Assembly: GCA_012838945.1 (NCBI GenBank)
Contig: DUOG01000049.1
Span: forward strand, 1-49,797
Direction: 5' to 3'
From: Acholeplasmataceae bacterium
GTDB taxonomy: Bacteria; Bacillota_I; Bacilli_A; ML615J-28; CAG-313
Length of the DNA stretch: 49,797 nucleotides
Shown: positions 15,461 through 22,534 of the stretch, in pieces
Layout of the letters: the number at the start of each line of letters is the position of its first letter
Numbering within the stretch: position 1 is the first letter of the stretch
Program-made: the position numbers and the translations under genes
The notes under the pieces: model-generated
Told to the model about the DNA's origin: nothing
Database searches by the model: none
Seen by the model: only the letters and a program-made list of their open reading frames with translations

Positions 15461-16845
15461 ACTTCAATGCGAGCCCATCTTAAATTGACAAATCGATAGT
15501 TATTGAAGCAAAAACGAATGGTTTGATCTAAAATCATTCCTAACCATGCTCCGTAGAGTCCAAGACCAAGGGGATAACAAAATAGATAACTAAGACCTGG
15601 TCTTATAATCATAATACTAATCATTGAGGTTCGGGCAGTATACTTGGTATCTCCCGAGCCTCTTAATATTCCAGTGGTAATCCATTGAATACTTTGAGGA
15701 ATAATGACAATACTGCCAAATAATAATAGTTTAGTTGCTGCTCTAATTACATCGGCTTCATCGGAGAAAGCTTTAGCAAGCGGGGTCCTCAGCACAATAG
15801 TAGCAACTAGCATAACCACACTAATTCCGATCCCCAATATTTGAGAAAGTCGTCCATATGCAAAGGCGACTTCTTGCTTTTTTTCACCTAAACTTTGACC
15901 AACTAAGCTAGATACTCCAATCGCAAATCCATCAGCAATATTAAAACTTAAACTAATTACACTTTGAGTAATGGTATTAACAGCTACATAATAGGTACCT
16001 AAATCGTTGACAATTCGAGCGGAAATAAAAAAACCTATTCTAACGAATATTTGTTCAACAAAGGCCCCGCTACTAACACTGAAGAGATTAGAAAGAGTTT
16101 TTCTATCAAGACGCCAATCATCTTTTAGTCTAATCCTTAAGAAACTTGTATCTCTGGTTATCGCAATAATTGAGATAACAAAAGCAACAAAATTTCCAAT
16201 TACCGTCGCGATAGCAGCCCCGGCTACTCCCCAGGCAGGAAAACCCAGGTTTCCACCAATTAAACAGTAATTGAGAAAGATGTTGACTATGTTTGCGGTA
16301 ATATTAACTATTAAAGTAATTTGGGTATTTCCACAAGCACGTAGTGCTGAAGTAATTATTAATCTAATGTAGTTAAAGAATAGGGCAGTAGAAACAATTC
16401 TAAAATAAAGAATAGAATTATCAATTGTATCAGCCTTACTTCCTGCTAATAATAATAGTGGTTCGGCTAGAAAGTAACTTAATGATGAGATAATCAAAGA
16501 GATAATCGTCCCAACCACTAACGCTTGACGGAGAACGCGATTTGCACCTTCCGGGTCATTTTCGCCTCGACGCCTTGAGATTATCGCAATAACCCCCGCA
16601 TTAATTCCCATACAGAAGGTTAGGGTAATAAAGACTGGTTGATTTGTAATTGATACCGAAGCAATTGCTTCTTTTCCAAGGCTACCAACCATCATCGTAT
16701 CAATCATCGTTATTAATCCGATTAAGAAAATTTCGGCAGCGGCTGGTAGAGAGATTCGCAGTATACGTTTTAATAAGTTGTTAGTGGGGGGTAATTCACG
16801 GTCAAACCCCAAATTAGTTAATTTTTTTGATTTTAATATATTCAT
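15457..16845 (-). CDS. MATE-family efflux transporter
   Basis: 462-aa, 12-helix multidrug and toxin extrusion transporter that exports cationic compounds using a sodium or proton gradient. Seen: ISLPAAAEIFLIGLITMIDTMMVGSLGKEAIASVSI at the first helices, INAGVIAIISRRRGE, and repeat-half features such as AFVEQIFVRIGFF and ADGFAIGVSSLVGQSLGE. Length is normal (440-470). Start ATG 16845 follows AAAGGATG. Own promoter upstream. Substrate unknown. Confidence 0.9.
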   Translation of the reverse strand: MNILKSKKLTNLGFDRELPPTNNLLKRILRISLPAAAEIFLIGLITMIDTMMVGSLGKEAIASVSITNQPVFITLTFCMGINAGVIAIISRRRGENDPEGANRVLRQALVVGTIISLIISSLSYFLAEPLLLLAGSKADTIDNSILYFRIVSTALFFNYIRLIITSALRACGNTQITLIVNITANIVNIFLNYCLIGGNLGFPAWGVAGAAIATVIGNFVAFVISIIAITRDTSFLRIRLKDDWRLDRKTLSNLFSVSSGAFVEQIFVRIGFFISARIVNDLGTYYVAVNTITQSVISLSFNIADGFAIGVSSLVGQSLGEKKQEVAFAYGRLSQILGIGISVVMLVATIVLRTPLAKAFSDEADVIRAATKLLLFGSIVIIPQSIQWITTGILRGSGDTKYTARTSMISIMIIRPGLSYLFCYPLGLGLYGAWLGMILDQTIRFCFNNYRFVNLRWARIEV

Positions 16846-16871
16846 AAGTAATCATCCTTTTGTCTATATCC

Positions 16872-16899
16872 ATTATAACCTTTATTTTTAAAATGTCAA
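16872..16899 (-). promoter_or_regulatory. SigA-type promoter of the MATE gene
   Basis: On the minus strand TTGACA (16899-16894), 16-nt spacer, TATAAT (16877-16872). Confidence 0.75.
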
Positions 16900-16952
16900 A
16901 ATTAATAGTTAGTTTTTTGTAGAAATATGGAGATTCAATAAAGATGATTTTA

Positions 16953-16981
16953 TGGACAAAAAACAATAATTATAGTATTAT
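16953..16981 (+). promoter_or_regulatory. SigA-type promoter of the ZIP transporter gene
   Basis: TGGACA at 16953-16958, 17-nt spacer, TATTAT at 16976-16981; an overlapping TATAAT at 16981 is an alternative -10. Confidence 0.55.
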
Positions 16982-16992
16982 ATAATGTAAGC

Positions 16993-17011
16993 AAAATGAT
17001 CAGATCATTTT
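16993..17011 (+). promoter_or_regulatory. Perfect 9-1-9 palindrome in the ZIP transporter leader
   Basis: AAAATGATC-A-GATCATTTT, a perfect inverted repeat starting within ~10 nt of the expected transcription start and just before the ribosome site. The 9-1-9 geometry and position suit a metalloregulator operator (Zur/Fur class). It could also fold as a hairpin. The binder is unknown. Confidence 0.5.
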
Positions 17012-17030
17012 TATGAAAAGGAAGTTAGGT

Positions 17031-17807
17031 ATGTTTACAACAGAAGCTATTCGCGCCTTATTAATGTCAGTAATCGCCGGGTTATCTACGATTATTGGTG
17101 CCTTAATTATCTTTTATGTAAAAAATAAAAACGGAAAAATGCTCGCAATCTCCTTGGGGTTTGCAGCAGGGGTAATGTTATCAGTTTCTTTAGCTGATTT
17201 GTTTCCTAATGCCCATCAGTTAATTGCTGCTGAAGTCGGAAAACTTTGGGGAACTTTAATTGCTGTCCTAGCAATGGTAGTTGGTATTGTTATTGCTGCT
17301 TTGTTAGATATGCTGGTTCCGCATGAGGAGTTTGATGATGAAACTGGTGACAAACCGCATAAAAACTTACTGCGAGTAGGATTTGTATCAATGTTAGCTA
17401 TTGCCCTTCACAACTTTCCTGAGGGTATTGCCACCTTTATGGCTAGCTATCGCGATATCACTTTAGGTCTTGCGATTGTTGTTGCGATTTCATTACACAA
17501 TATTCCTGAAGGTATTTCAATCGCAGCACCAATTTATTTTGCAACCGGCAGTAAGAAGAAAACCTTAAAGTATACATTCCTTGCTGGAATCGCTGAACCT
17601 ATTGGTGGGATTATTGCATTCTTAGTATTACAACCATTTATGAATGATATTATTCTAGGAATAATGTTTTCTTTAGTTTCTGGTATTATGATCTATATTG
17701 CGGTGGAAGAATTAATTCCATCATCTCGTCAATATGGGTTTGACCGGTCAGCTTTAATCGCAACATTATCTGGTATTATTCTAATGCCACTTACTTTTAT
17801 CTTTTAG
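17031..17807 (+). CDS. ZIP-family divalent metal transporter (ZupT-like)
   Basis: 258-aa membrane transporter importing zinc, iron or manganese. Both metal-binding motifs are present: HNFPEGIATF near residue 118 and HNIPEGISIA near residue 150, in adjacent helices. An acidic/His loop (VPHEEFDDE) precedes the first. Start at 17031 (MFTTEAIR) is preferred because AAAAGGAAG lies six bases ahead; the ATG at 17013 would contain that ribosome site inside the gene. Followed 23 nt later by a zinc-ribbon membrane protein, probably in the same transcript. Confidence 0.9.
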   Translation: MFTTEAIRALLMSVIAGLSTIIGALIIFYVKNKNGKMLAISLGFAAGVMLSVSLADLFPNAHQLIAAEVGKLWGTLIAVLAMVVGIVIAALLDMLVPHEEFDDETGDKPHKNLLRVGFVSMLAIALHNFPEGIATFMASYRDITLGLAIVVAISLHNIPEGISIAAPIYFATGSKKKTLKYTFLAGIAEPIGGIIAFLVLQPFMNDIILGIMFSLVSGIMIYIAVEELIPSSRQYGFDRSALIATLSGIILMPLTFIF

Positions 17808-17830
17808 TAATAACCGGAGGTGTATGTTAT

Positions 17831-18202
17831 ATGAATAAATGCCCTAACTGTGGAGCACGGGTATATTCAAAAGATCGCTATTGTCAATATTGTAAAACAG
17901 AGGTAGCCCGTCCACGGCCAATAGAAAAAGACCAATCACAAATAACATATCGATCATATCATTATGATTCAAGCAAAAGTGAGATACAATCAATCAATGA
18001 TACTGGATCAATTATATGGGGAATTATTGGATTTCTATTTCCGATAATCGGATTATTAATCTATATGATATGGCATACATCAAAACCAAAGAACGCTCAA
18101 AAGGCTGGCTTAGGAGCTCTCATTGGTTTTATTGCTCAAGTAGTGGGATTGAGTATTTTACCAGTCTTTAGTTTCTTTAGAATTTTTAGAATATTTCCGT
18201 AA
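17831..18202 (+). CDS. Zinc-ribbon membrane protein of unknown function
   Basis: 123 aa. N-terminal zinc ribbon CPNC (Cys4, Cys7) and CQYC (Cys18, Cys21), a basic/polar linker (~30 aa), then two hydrophobic segments (IIWGIIGFLFPIIGLLIYMIW and LGALIGFIAQVVGLSILPVF). Similar zinc-ribbon/two-helix proteins are widespread in Bacillota without assigned function. It sits 23 nt after the ZIP transporter behind a CCGGAGGTG ribosome site, so co-expression with metal uptake is likely. The name can only be structural. Confidence 0.75.
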   Translation: MNKCPNCGARVYSKDRYCQYCKTEVARPRPIEKDQSQITYRSYHYDSSKSEIQSINDTGSIIWGIIGFLFPIIGLLIYMIWHTSKPKNAQKAGLGALIGFIAQVVGLSILPVFSFFRIFRIFP

Positions 18203-18205
18203 ACC

Positions 18206-18236
18206 AAAATCCGATTTAAAATCGGATTTTTTATTT
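18206..18236 (+). terminator. Intrinsic terminator after zinc-ribbon gene
   Basis: Perfect 11-bp stem AAAATCCGATT/AATCGGATTTT with TAA loop, then a T run. Confidence 0.88.
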
Positions 18237-18454
18237 TTTTGCACCATTTGAAATAAAAATTTAATTACAGTATTTTTCTTTTAAGTAGAACTATAGTAAT
18301 TGAAAAAATAATATATGATTATAATGAGGTGAAAAGAAGTCGCTGTTTAATAAAATATGACAAATTTTAAGGTAAATCAGAAGTTTATTTACTATTTTGC
18401 CTTATTTTTTGACAAAATATAGTATAATAAATAATATATTAAGGAGCAATGATA

Positions 18455-19051
18455 ATGTCGATTGTATATAAAATATGCCCTGACTGTGGCTCTCATGACG
18501 TAATTGATATTGTATATGGTCGTTTATCAAACGGCTTAAAGAAACTCGTAGAAGATGGGAAAGCCATTTTTGGGGGAGAGACTGGTTATTACTTTAATGA
18601 AGAAGGTAAATTAATCAATCTTCCCATCTATCATTGTCAAAACTGTTCATCTAAGTGGGACCGAGAAGACAGTTTAGCAATTGCCTATCAAAAAATTAAA
18701 AAGATCATTATTAAATGTAACACACCTAATAATGAGATTTTTATTGATATCAACATAAGTAATCGTGAAGTTTTCTATGAGCAGATTTACAATAATCAAA
18801 TCTTAAAAAAAGATTTTAAAAAGGTAAGTGTTGAAGCTATTGAAAAGTATCTTTCAATGTTACAATTTGTTGATCTTTTATATTGGAAGCCTCTTTATGA
18901 AGCGGAAAGTATTCACAATAATCAATGGACAATGACCATTGTGAAGGAAAAAAGTAGAGTTTATAAAAGTGGTATTAATGCCTATCCTTCTAACTGGAAT
19001 GCTTTTTGGGGTGTTACTTGCGAACTGTTGAGTACAACTATTGATTTTTAA
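18455..19051 (+). CDS. Unknown protein with N-terminal split zinc ribbon
   Basis: 198 aa, not recognised. It begins MSIVYKICPDCGSHDV (Cys8, Cys11) and has a second pair HCQNC (Cys61, Cys64), so the two halves of a zinc ribbon are separated by ~50 residues containing GETGYYFNEEGK. The remainder (65-198) is an alpha/beta domain with several tryptophans near the C-terminus (WKPLYEAE, WTMTIV, WNAFWG). No signal peptide or membrane segment. ATG 18455 is chosen over 18449 because AAGGAG is eight bases before it. A TATAAT at 18423 lies upstream, but the perfect TTGACA at 18409 is only eight bases from it, so the promoter is ambiguous. Confidence 0.7.
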   Translation: MSIVYKICPDCGSHDVIDIVYGRLSNGLKKLVEDGKAIFGGETGYYFNEEGKLINLPIYHCQNCSSKWDREDSLAIAYQKIKKIIIKCNTPNNEIFIDINISNREVFYEQIYNNQILKKDFKKVSVEAIEKYLSMLQFVDLLYWKPLYEAESIHNNQWTMTIVKEKSRVYKSGINAYPSNWNAFWGVTCELLSTTIDF

Positions 19052-19093
19052 AAAACTCTAGAATCTTTAGTTATAAATTTTGGATTTTATCCA

Positions 19094-19099
19094 TATAAT
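19094..19099 (+). promoter_or_regulatory. -10 box upstream of the candidate leader RNA
   Basis: TATAAT at 19094-19099 would start transcription at about 19105, the first bases of the P1 stem of the leader. No convincing -35 box 16-18 nt upstream. Confidence 0.4.
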
Positions 19100-19103
19100 A
19101 AAT

Positions 19104-19212
19104 TGAAGATTGATGAGGCTTAAATGATTGACATGAAAAGCCGAGCTGTATAGACATAATTGGATCAAGATTCAATCTTCAGTAAGGCTGTGAGTTTCAC
19201 AGCCTTAACTTA
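19104..19212 (+). ncRNA. Candidate structured leader RNA (riboswitch-like) upstream of ogt
   Basis: A 10-bp perfect stem TGAAGATTGA (19104-19113) / TCAATCTTCA (19172-19181) closes a 58-nt region that contains a GGCTT (19117) / AAGCC (19138) hairpin and a purine-rich single-stranded part. It is followed at once by a perfect 10-bp hairpin AAGGCTGTGA-GTT-TCACAGCCTT (19184-19206) and a short T-rich tract before the ogt ribosome site. AGCC at 19139 could pair with GGCT at 19187, giving an alternative fold. The layout (start, closed domain, terminator-like hairpin, gene) is that of a transcription-attenuation riboswitch, but it matches no class I recognise. Confidence 0.5.
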
Positions 19213-19231
19213 TTTTAAAGGGAGAAAGTAA

Positions 19232-19699
19232 ATGGCTGTTTCATTATATGATAGTCCTCTAGGACCAATTTATATCTATGAAGAAAATGGATTCATCACG
19301 AAACTACTTTTTAATGAAAAGATTAATGATGAAGTTTTAAATGAATCACCCCTAACGATAAAGGCAAAAGAACAACTAGATTTGTATTTCAAGGGTGAGT
19401 TAAAGGAATTTAATCTTCCACTTTCCCCAAAGGGTACCCCTTTTAGAAAGAAAGTTTGGCAAGCCCTTTTAAATATTCCCTATGGAAAAACAGCTAGTTA
19501 TCTAGATATTGCGAGAGCAATCGGAAATGAAAAAGCCTGTCGGGCAGTTGGACAAGCCAATGGTTTTAATCCAATTCCGATTATCATCCCTTGCCATCGC
19601 ATTATTAATTCCAATGGGAAACTTGGTGGTTATTCTGGGGGATTAGAATTAAAAGTTCAATTACTTGAACATGAAAAGATACACTATTCAAAGAAATAA
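19232..19699 (+). CDS. ogt: Methylated-DNA-[protein]-cysteine S-methyltransferase
   Basis: 155-aa suicide DNA-repair protein that moves the methyl group from O6-methylguanine to its own cysteine. Seen: the active-site IIPCHRII near residue 123, the DNA-binding HTH around GTPFRKKVWQALLNIPYGKTASYLDIA, RAVGQANGFNPIPI, and the C-terminal GGYSGGLELKVQLLEHE. Length is that of a stand-alone Ogt. Preceded by the structured leader and followed 18 nt later by an iron alcohol dehydrogenase gene. Confidence 0.94.
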   Translation: MAVSLYDSPLGPIYIYEENGFITKLLFNEKINDEVLNESPLTIKAKEQLDLYFKGELKEFNLPLSPKGTPFRKKVWQALLNIPYGKTASYLDIARAIGNEKACRAVGQANGFNPIPIIIPCHRIINSNGKLGGYSGGLELKVQLLEHEKIHYSKK

Positions 19700-19717
19700 A
19701 AGAAAGGATTTGTTAAT

Positions 19718-20890
19718 ATGAATACATTTATCTATAATACACCAACTAAAGTATTTTTGGGACCTGACACTGAAAAAGAAGTTGGTAAAATAATAAAAGA
19801 GTATGGTTATAAAAAAGTATTACTCCACTATGGTGGTGGTTCAATCAAAAAGACAGGTCTTTATGACCGGGTTGTCAAATCTTTAGAAGAAGCAGGACTG
19901 GACTTTGTGGAGATGGGAGGCGTTAGTCCCAATCCTAAAGTATCATTAGTTCGGGAAACAGTTGCCTTATGCCAGAAAGAAAAAGTAGATTTAATTTTGG
20001 CTGTAGGCGGTGGGTCGGTAATCGATTCAGCAAAAGCAGTCGGTGTCTCAGCAATTTCCAACATTGATCCATGGGAATTTAGTATGGGACGGGTTAAACC
20101 AACTCAAACTATTCCAGTTGGGGTAATCTTGACTATTTCCGCATCAGGAAGCGAAATGAGTGATTCTTGTGTGCTGACTGATGAAGAAACAATGATTAAA
20201 AAAGGGTTTAATACCGATGTGATTAGACCACTATTTGCGATTATGAATCCAATGTTAACTTATTCAGTATCGCCATATCAAACAGCATGTGGGACTACTG
20301 ATATAATGATGCATACTTTTGAGAGATACTTCACTCATGATCAAGGATTTGAAATCACCGATAATATATCATTAGCACTATTAAAAACCGTTTATCAAGC
20401 TGGAAAGGTAGTAATGAAAAATCCTAATGATTATAATGCACGGGCTAACCTAATGTGGGCAAGCAGCTTATCTCACAACGGTTTAACCGGTGTTGGTCGA
20501 AACTATAAGATGGTTGTTCATGCTTTGGGGCATGCGGTTAGTGGAACATATGATTTTGTTCATCATGCGGCTGGATTATCAATTTTATTTCCTGCCTGGG
20601 CGAAACTTGCCTATCATTCTGCGGTAGATAAGTTTGCTGAGGTGGCCTATCAAGTATTAGAAGTAGACCGTTCAATTGCTCCAAAAGAAGCAGCCTTGCT
20701 CGGGATTGAACGATTAGAAAACTATTTTAAAGAATTAGGAATGCCAACACGTTTCAGTGATTTAGGAATTGGCACTGATCAATTCGAATTAATGGCTAAT
20801 AAATACTCTAATAATGGTCAAAATGCCATTACCACAATTATAACGGTTGATAAAGCTAAAGCTTTAGAAATATTTAATCTTGCGAAATAA
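19718..20890 (+). CDS. Iron-containing alcohol dehydrogenase (butanol dehydrogenase-like)
   Basis: 390-aa NAD(P)H-dependent enzyme interconverting aldehydes and alcohols, of the YugJ/BdhA subgroup. Seen: NTPTKVFLGPDTE at the N-terminus, cofactor loop GGGSVIDSAKAVG near residue 95, and iron ligands in GTTDIMMHTFERYFT (Asp, His) and VVHALGHAVSGTYDFVHHAAG (His x2). Full length. Second gene of the ogt unit. Likely a redox-balancing step in fermentation; the true substrate cannot be told. Confidence 0.92.
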   Translation: MNTFIYNTPTKVFLGPDTEKEVGKIIKEYGYKKVLLHYGGGSIKKTGLYDRVVKSLEEAGLDFVEMGGVSPNPKVSLVRETVALCQKEKVDLILAVGGGSVIDSAKAVGVSAISNIDPWEFSMGRVKPTQTIPVGVILTISASGSEMSDSCVLTDEETMIKKGFNTDVIRPLFAIMNPMLTYSVSPYQTACGTTDIMMHTFERYFTHDQGFEITDNISLALLKTVYQAGKVVMKNPNDYNARANLMWASSLSHNGLTGVGRNYKMVVHALGHAVSGTYDFVHHAAGLSILFPAWAKLAYHSAVDKFAEVAYQVLEVDRSIAPKEAALLGIERLENYFKELGMPTRFSDLGIGTDQFELMANKYSNNGQNAITTIITVDKAKALEIFNLAK

Positions 20891-20901
20891 AGGTGGATAG
20901 G

Positions 20902-21288
20902 ATGAAAGAGTTTGATTTTGAAGATGATGGTAAACTTAGGGTAGTAGTCTTTTTAGGACATAAGTATTTAAAAAGTGCTCCAAAAGATGTGGAAAAAGTA
21001 ATAATTGAATATCGCGGTCCTGCTCTTGATGTCATCTCTCAACTTAGTGTTCATTGTAATGAAGTTGAAGGTAATGTGGAAGCAGGAACGTCGGTCCACT
21101 GTGATGCAGTGGGTGGCGATGTAACTGCGGGTACAAGTGTTAATTGTGATTCAGTAGGTGGCAATGTCAGCGCAGGTACAAACGTTAGTTGTGATGATGT
21201 TAAGGGATCGGTTACTGCTGGAACTAGTGTAACCGCATCTAAGATAACAGGCAATGTCACAGCACTAAAGGTTATTGTTAAGGGTTAA
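20902..21288 (+). CDS. Small Cys-ladder beta-solenoid repeat protein
   Basis: 128 aa. The N-terminal ~45 residues form an acidic lead-in, then five tandem units of about 15 residues follow the pattern V-x-C-x-x-V-x-G-x-V-x-A-G-T-x, beginning at VHCNEVEGNVEAGTS. The cysteine recurs at the same place in four consecutive units and is replaced in the last (VTASKITGNVTAL). Such 15-residue repeats suggest a small right-handed beta-solenoid (polymer-forming/bactofilin-like), which would stack four thiols on one face. Start ATG 20902 follows AAAGGTGG; it is 11 nt after the alcohol dehydrogenase. No signal peptide. Function unknown. Confidence 0.72.
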   Translation: MKEFDFEDDGKLRVVVFLGHKYLKSAPKDVEKVIIEYRGPALDVISQLSVHCNEVEGNVEAGTSVHCDAVGGDVTAGTSVNCDSVGGNVSAGTNVSCDDVKGSVTAGTSVTASKITGNVTALKVIVKG

Positions 21289-21313
21289 TATTTCAATATA
21301 TTAACCTTTTTTT
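21281..21313 (+). terminator. Intrinsic terminator overlapping the repeat-protein stop
   Basis: AGGGTTAATA / TATTAACCTT stem with an 8-nt loop, followed by seven Ts; the stop codon is inside the 5' arm. Confidence 0.82.
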
Positions 21314-21332
21314 CGCTTTAATAAAAGGTTAA

Positions 21333-21341
21333 TGATATAAT
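21333..21341 (+). promoter_or_regulatory. Extended -10 promoter of sbcDC
   Basis: TGATATAAT at 21333-21341 is an extended -10 (TGnTATAAT); the -35 region is poor, as such promoters allow. Confidence 0.5.
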
Positions 21342-21370
21342 AAAAAGTAAGAAACAAGGGAGATGAGAAT

Positions 21371-22534
21371 ATGAAAATTTTACATTCTGCTGATTGGCAT
21401 TTGGGGAGAACAATCAATGGATTTAGCCTAATTGAATTACAAAAAGATATGGTTAATCAAATCATTGATATAATAAAATCTGAAAATATTGATACAGTTG
21501 TTTTAGCTGGCGATATCTATGACCGGGCTATTCCGGGAGTAGAAGCTACCCAAATATTAGACTTCTTTTTAACTGAAGTCGCCCTAAATTTAAAAAAACA
21601 AATAATTATGGTTTCTGGTAACCACGATAGTTATGAACGTTTAGGCTTCGGCAATGAGTTGTTCCGTAAGGTTGGTATTCACTATGCTAAAACTGCTCTT
21701 CAGCCGATTGAAAAGATAATCATTGAAGATAATAATGGCCCTATAAATTTTTATCTGTGGCCTTATCAAAGTTCCTTTTTCTTAAAAGAAAAATATCCCG
21801 ATCAGAAATTTGCTTCATACAATGATGCTTTTAAATACTTGCTGGGTTTGAATCTAATAAACTATGATGAACGTAATTGTTTCGTGGGCCACAGTTATTA
21901 TACTTATGGGATGCAAAAAGATTTGGTTGAATCTGATTCAGAACGTCAACTATCGGTTGGTGGTGCTGACTTTCTTGATGTGAAATTATTAAAGGGATTT
22001 GATATAGCTATGTTTGGGCATCTTCATGGTCCCCAAAAGGTCGGACCTGAACTATTTCGATATGCTGGTTCACCCCTAAAATACTCTTTTTCGGAAGTGA
22101 ATCATCAAAAGAGTGTGGTAATTTATGATTTTATTGAAAAAGGAAAGATAACATACAAAATAGTCCCTATCAAACCTTTATATGATATGAAAACGGTCAA
22201 AGGATATTTAAAGGATATCGTTAATAATGGAGTTGAAGGGGTCGGTCAATATGATCTCATTCAATTGATTCTCATTGATGAGGAAAGAGTTTATGAACCG
22301 ATGGCTTCAGTGCGAACTCGTTATCCCAATGTCCTTGAATTAAGATATGAAGAAAAGAAAGAAGATCTTGAATTTAATCTTGGTGATCCTCAATCTGAGT
22401 CAAAGGATATCATTGAATTGTTCTCAGAGTTTTATGAAAAAATAAACAATCGTAGTATCAATGATGAAGAACTGAACATCATCAAAGATGTTTATCAAAA
22501 AGTATTGGAGGGCGAAAATCATGAGAATAATTAA
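21371..22534 (+). CDS. sbcD: Exonuclease SbcCD subunit D
   Basis: 387-aa Mre11-type metallophosphoesterase. With SbcC it cuts DNA hairpins and processes broken or protein-blocked ends. Motifs: HSADWHLGR at the start, LAGDIYDRA near residue 55, SGNHDSYER near residue 85, GHSYY and FGHLHGPQ near residue 220, giving the full set of metal ligands. The C-terminal part holds the capping and SbcC-binding regions. Overlaps sbcC by 14 nt. Confidence 0.94.
   Translation: MKILHSADWHLGRTINGFSLIELQKDMVNQIIDIIKSENIDTVVLAGDIYDRAIPGVEATQILDFFLTEVALNLKKQIIMVSGNHDSYERLGFGNELFRKVGIHYAKTALQPIEKIIIEDNNGPINFYLWPYQSSFFLKEKYPDQKFASYNDAFKYLLGLNLINYDERNCFVGHSYYTYGMQKDLVESDSERQLSVGGADFLDVKLLKGFDIAMFGHLHGPQKVGPELFRYAGSPLKYSFSEVNHQKSVVIYDFIEKGKITYKIVPIKPLYDMKTVKGYLKDIVNNGVEGVGQYDLIQLILIDEERVYEPMASVRTRYPNVLELRYEEKKEDLEFNLGDPQSESKDIIELFSEFYEKINNRSINDEELNIIKDVYQKVLEGENHENN

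Noticed and set aside
18409-18428. TTGACA-TATAAT promoter before the 18455 gene
   Set aside because: The spacer is only 8 nt; the boxes cannot belong to the same promoter.
19108-19150. Hammerhead ribozyme (GATGAG ... AAGCCGA resembles the core)
   Set aside because: The CUGAUGA and GAAA boxes are not both present and the closing stems do not fit the three-way junction.
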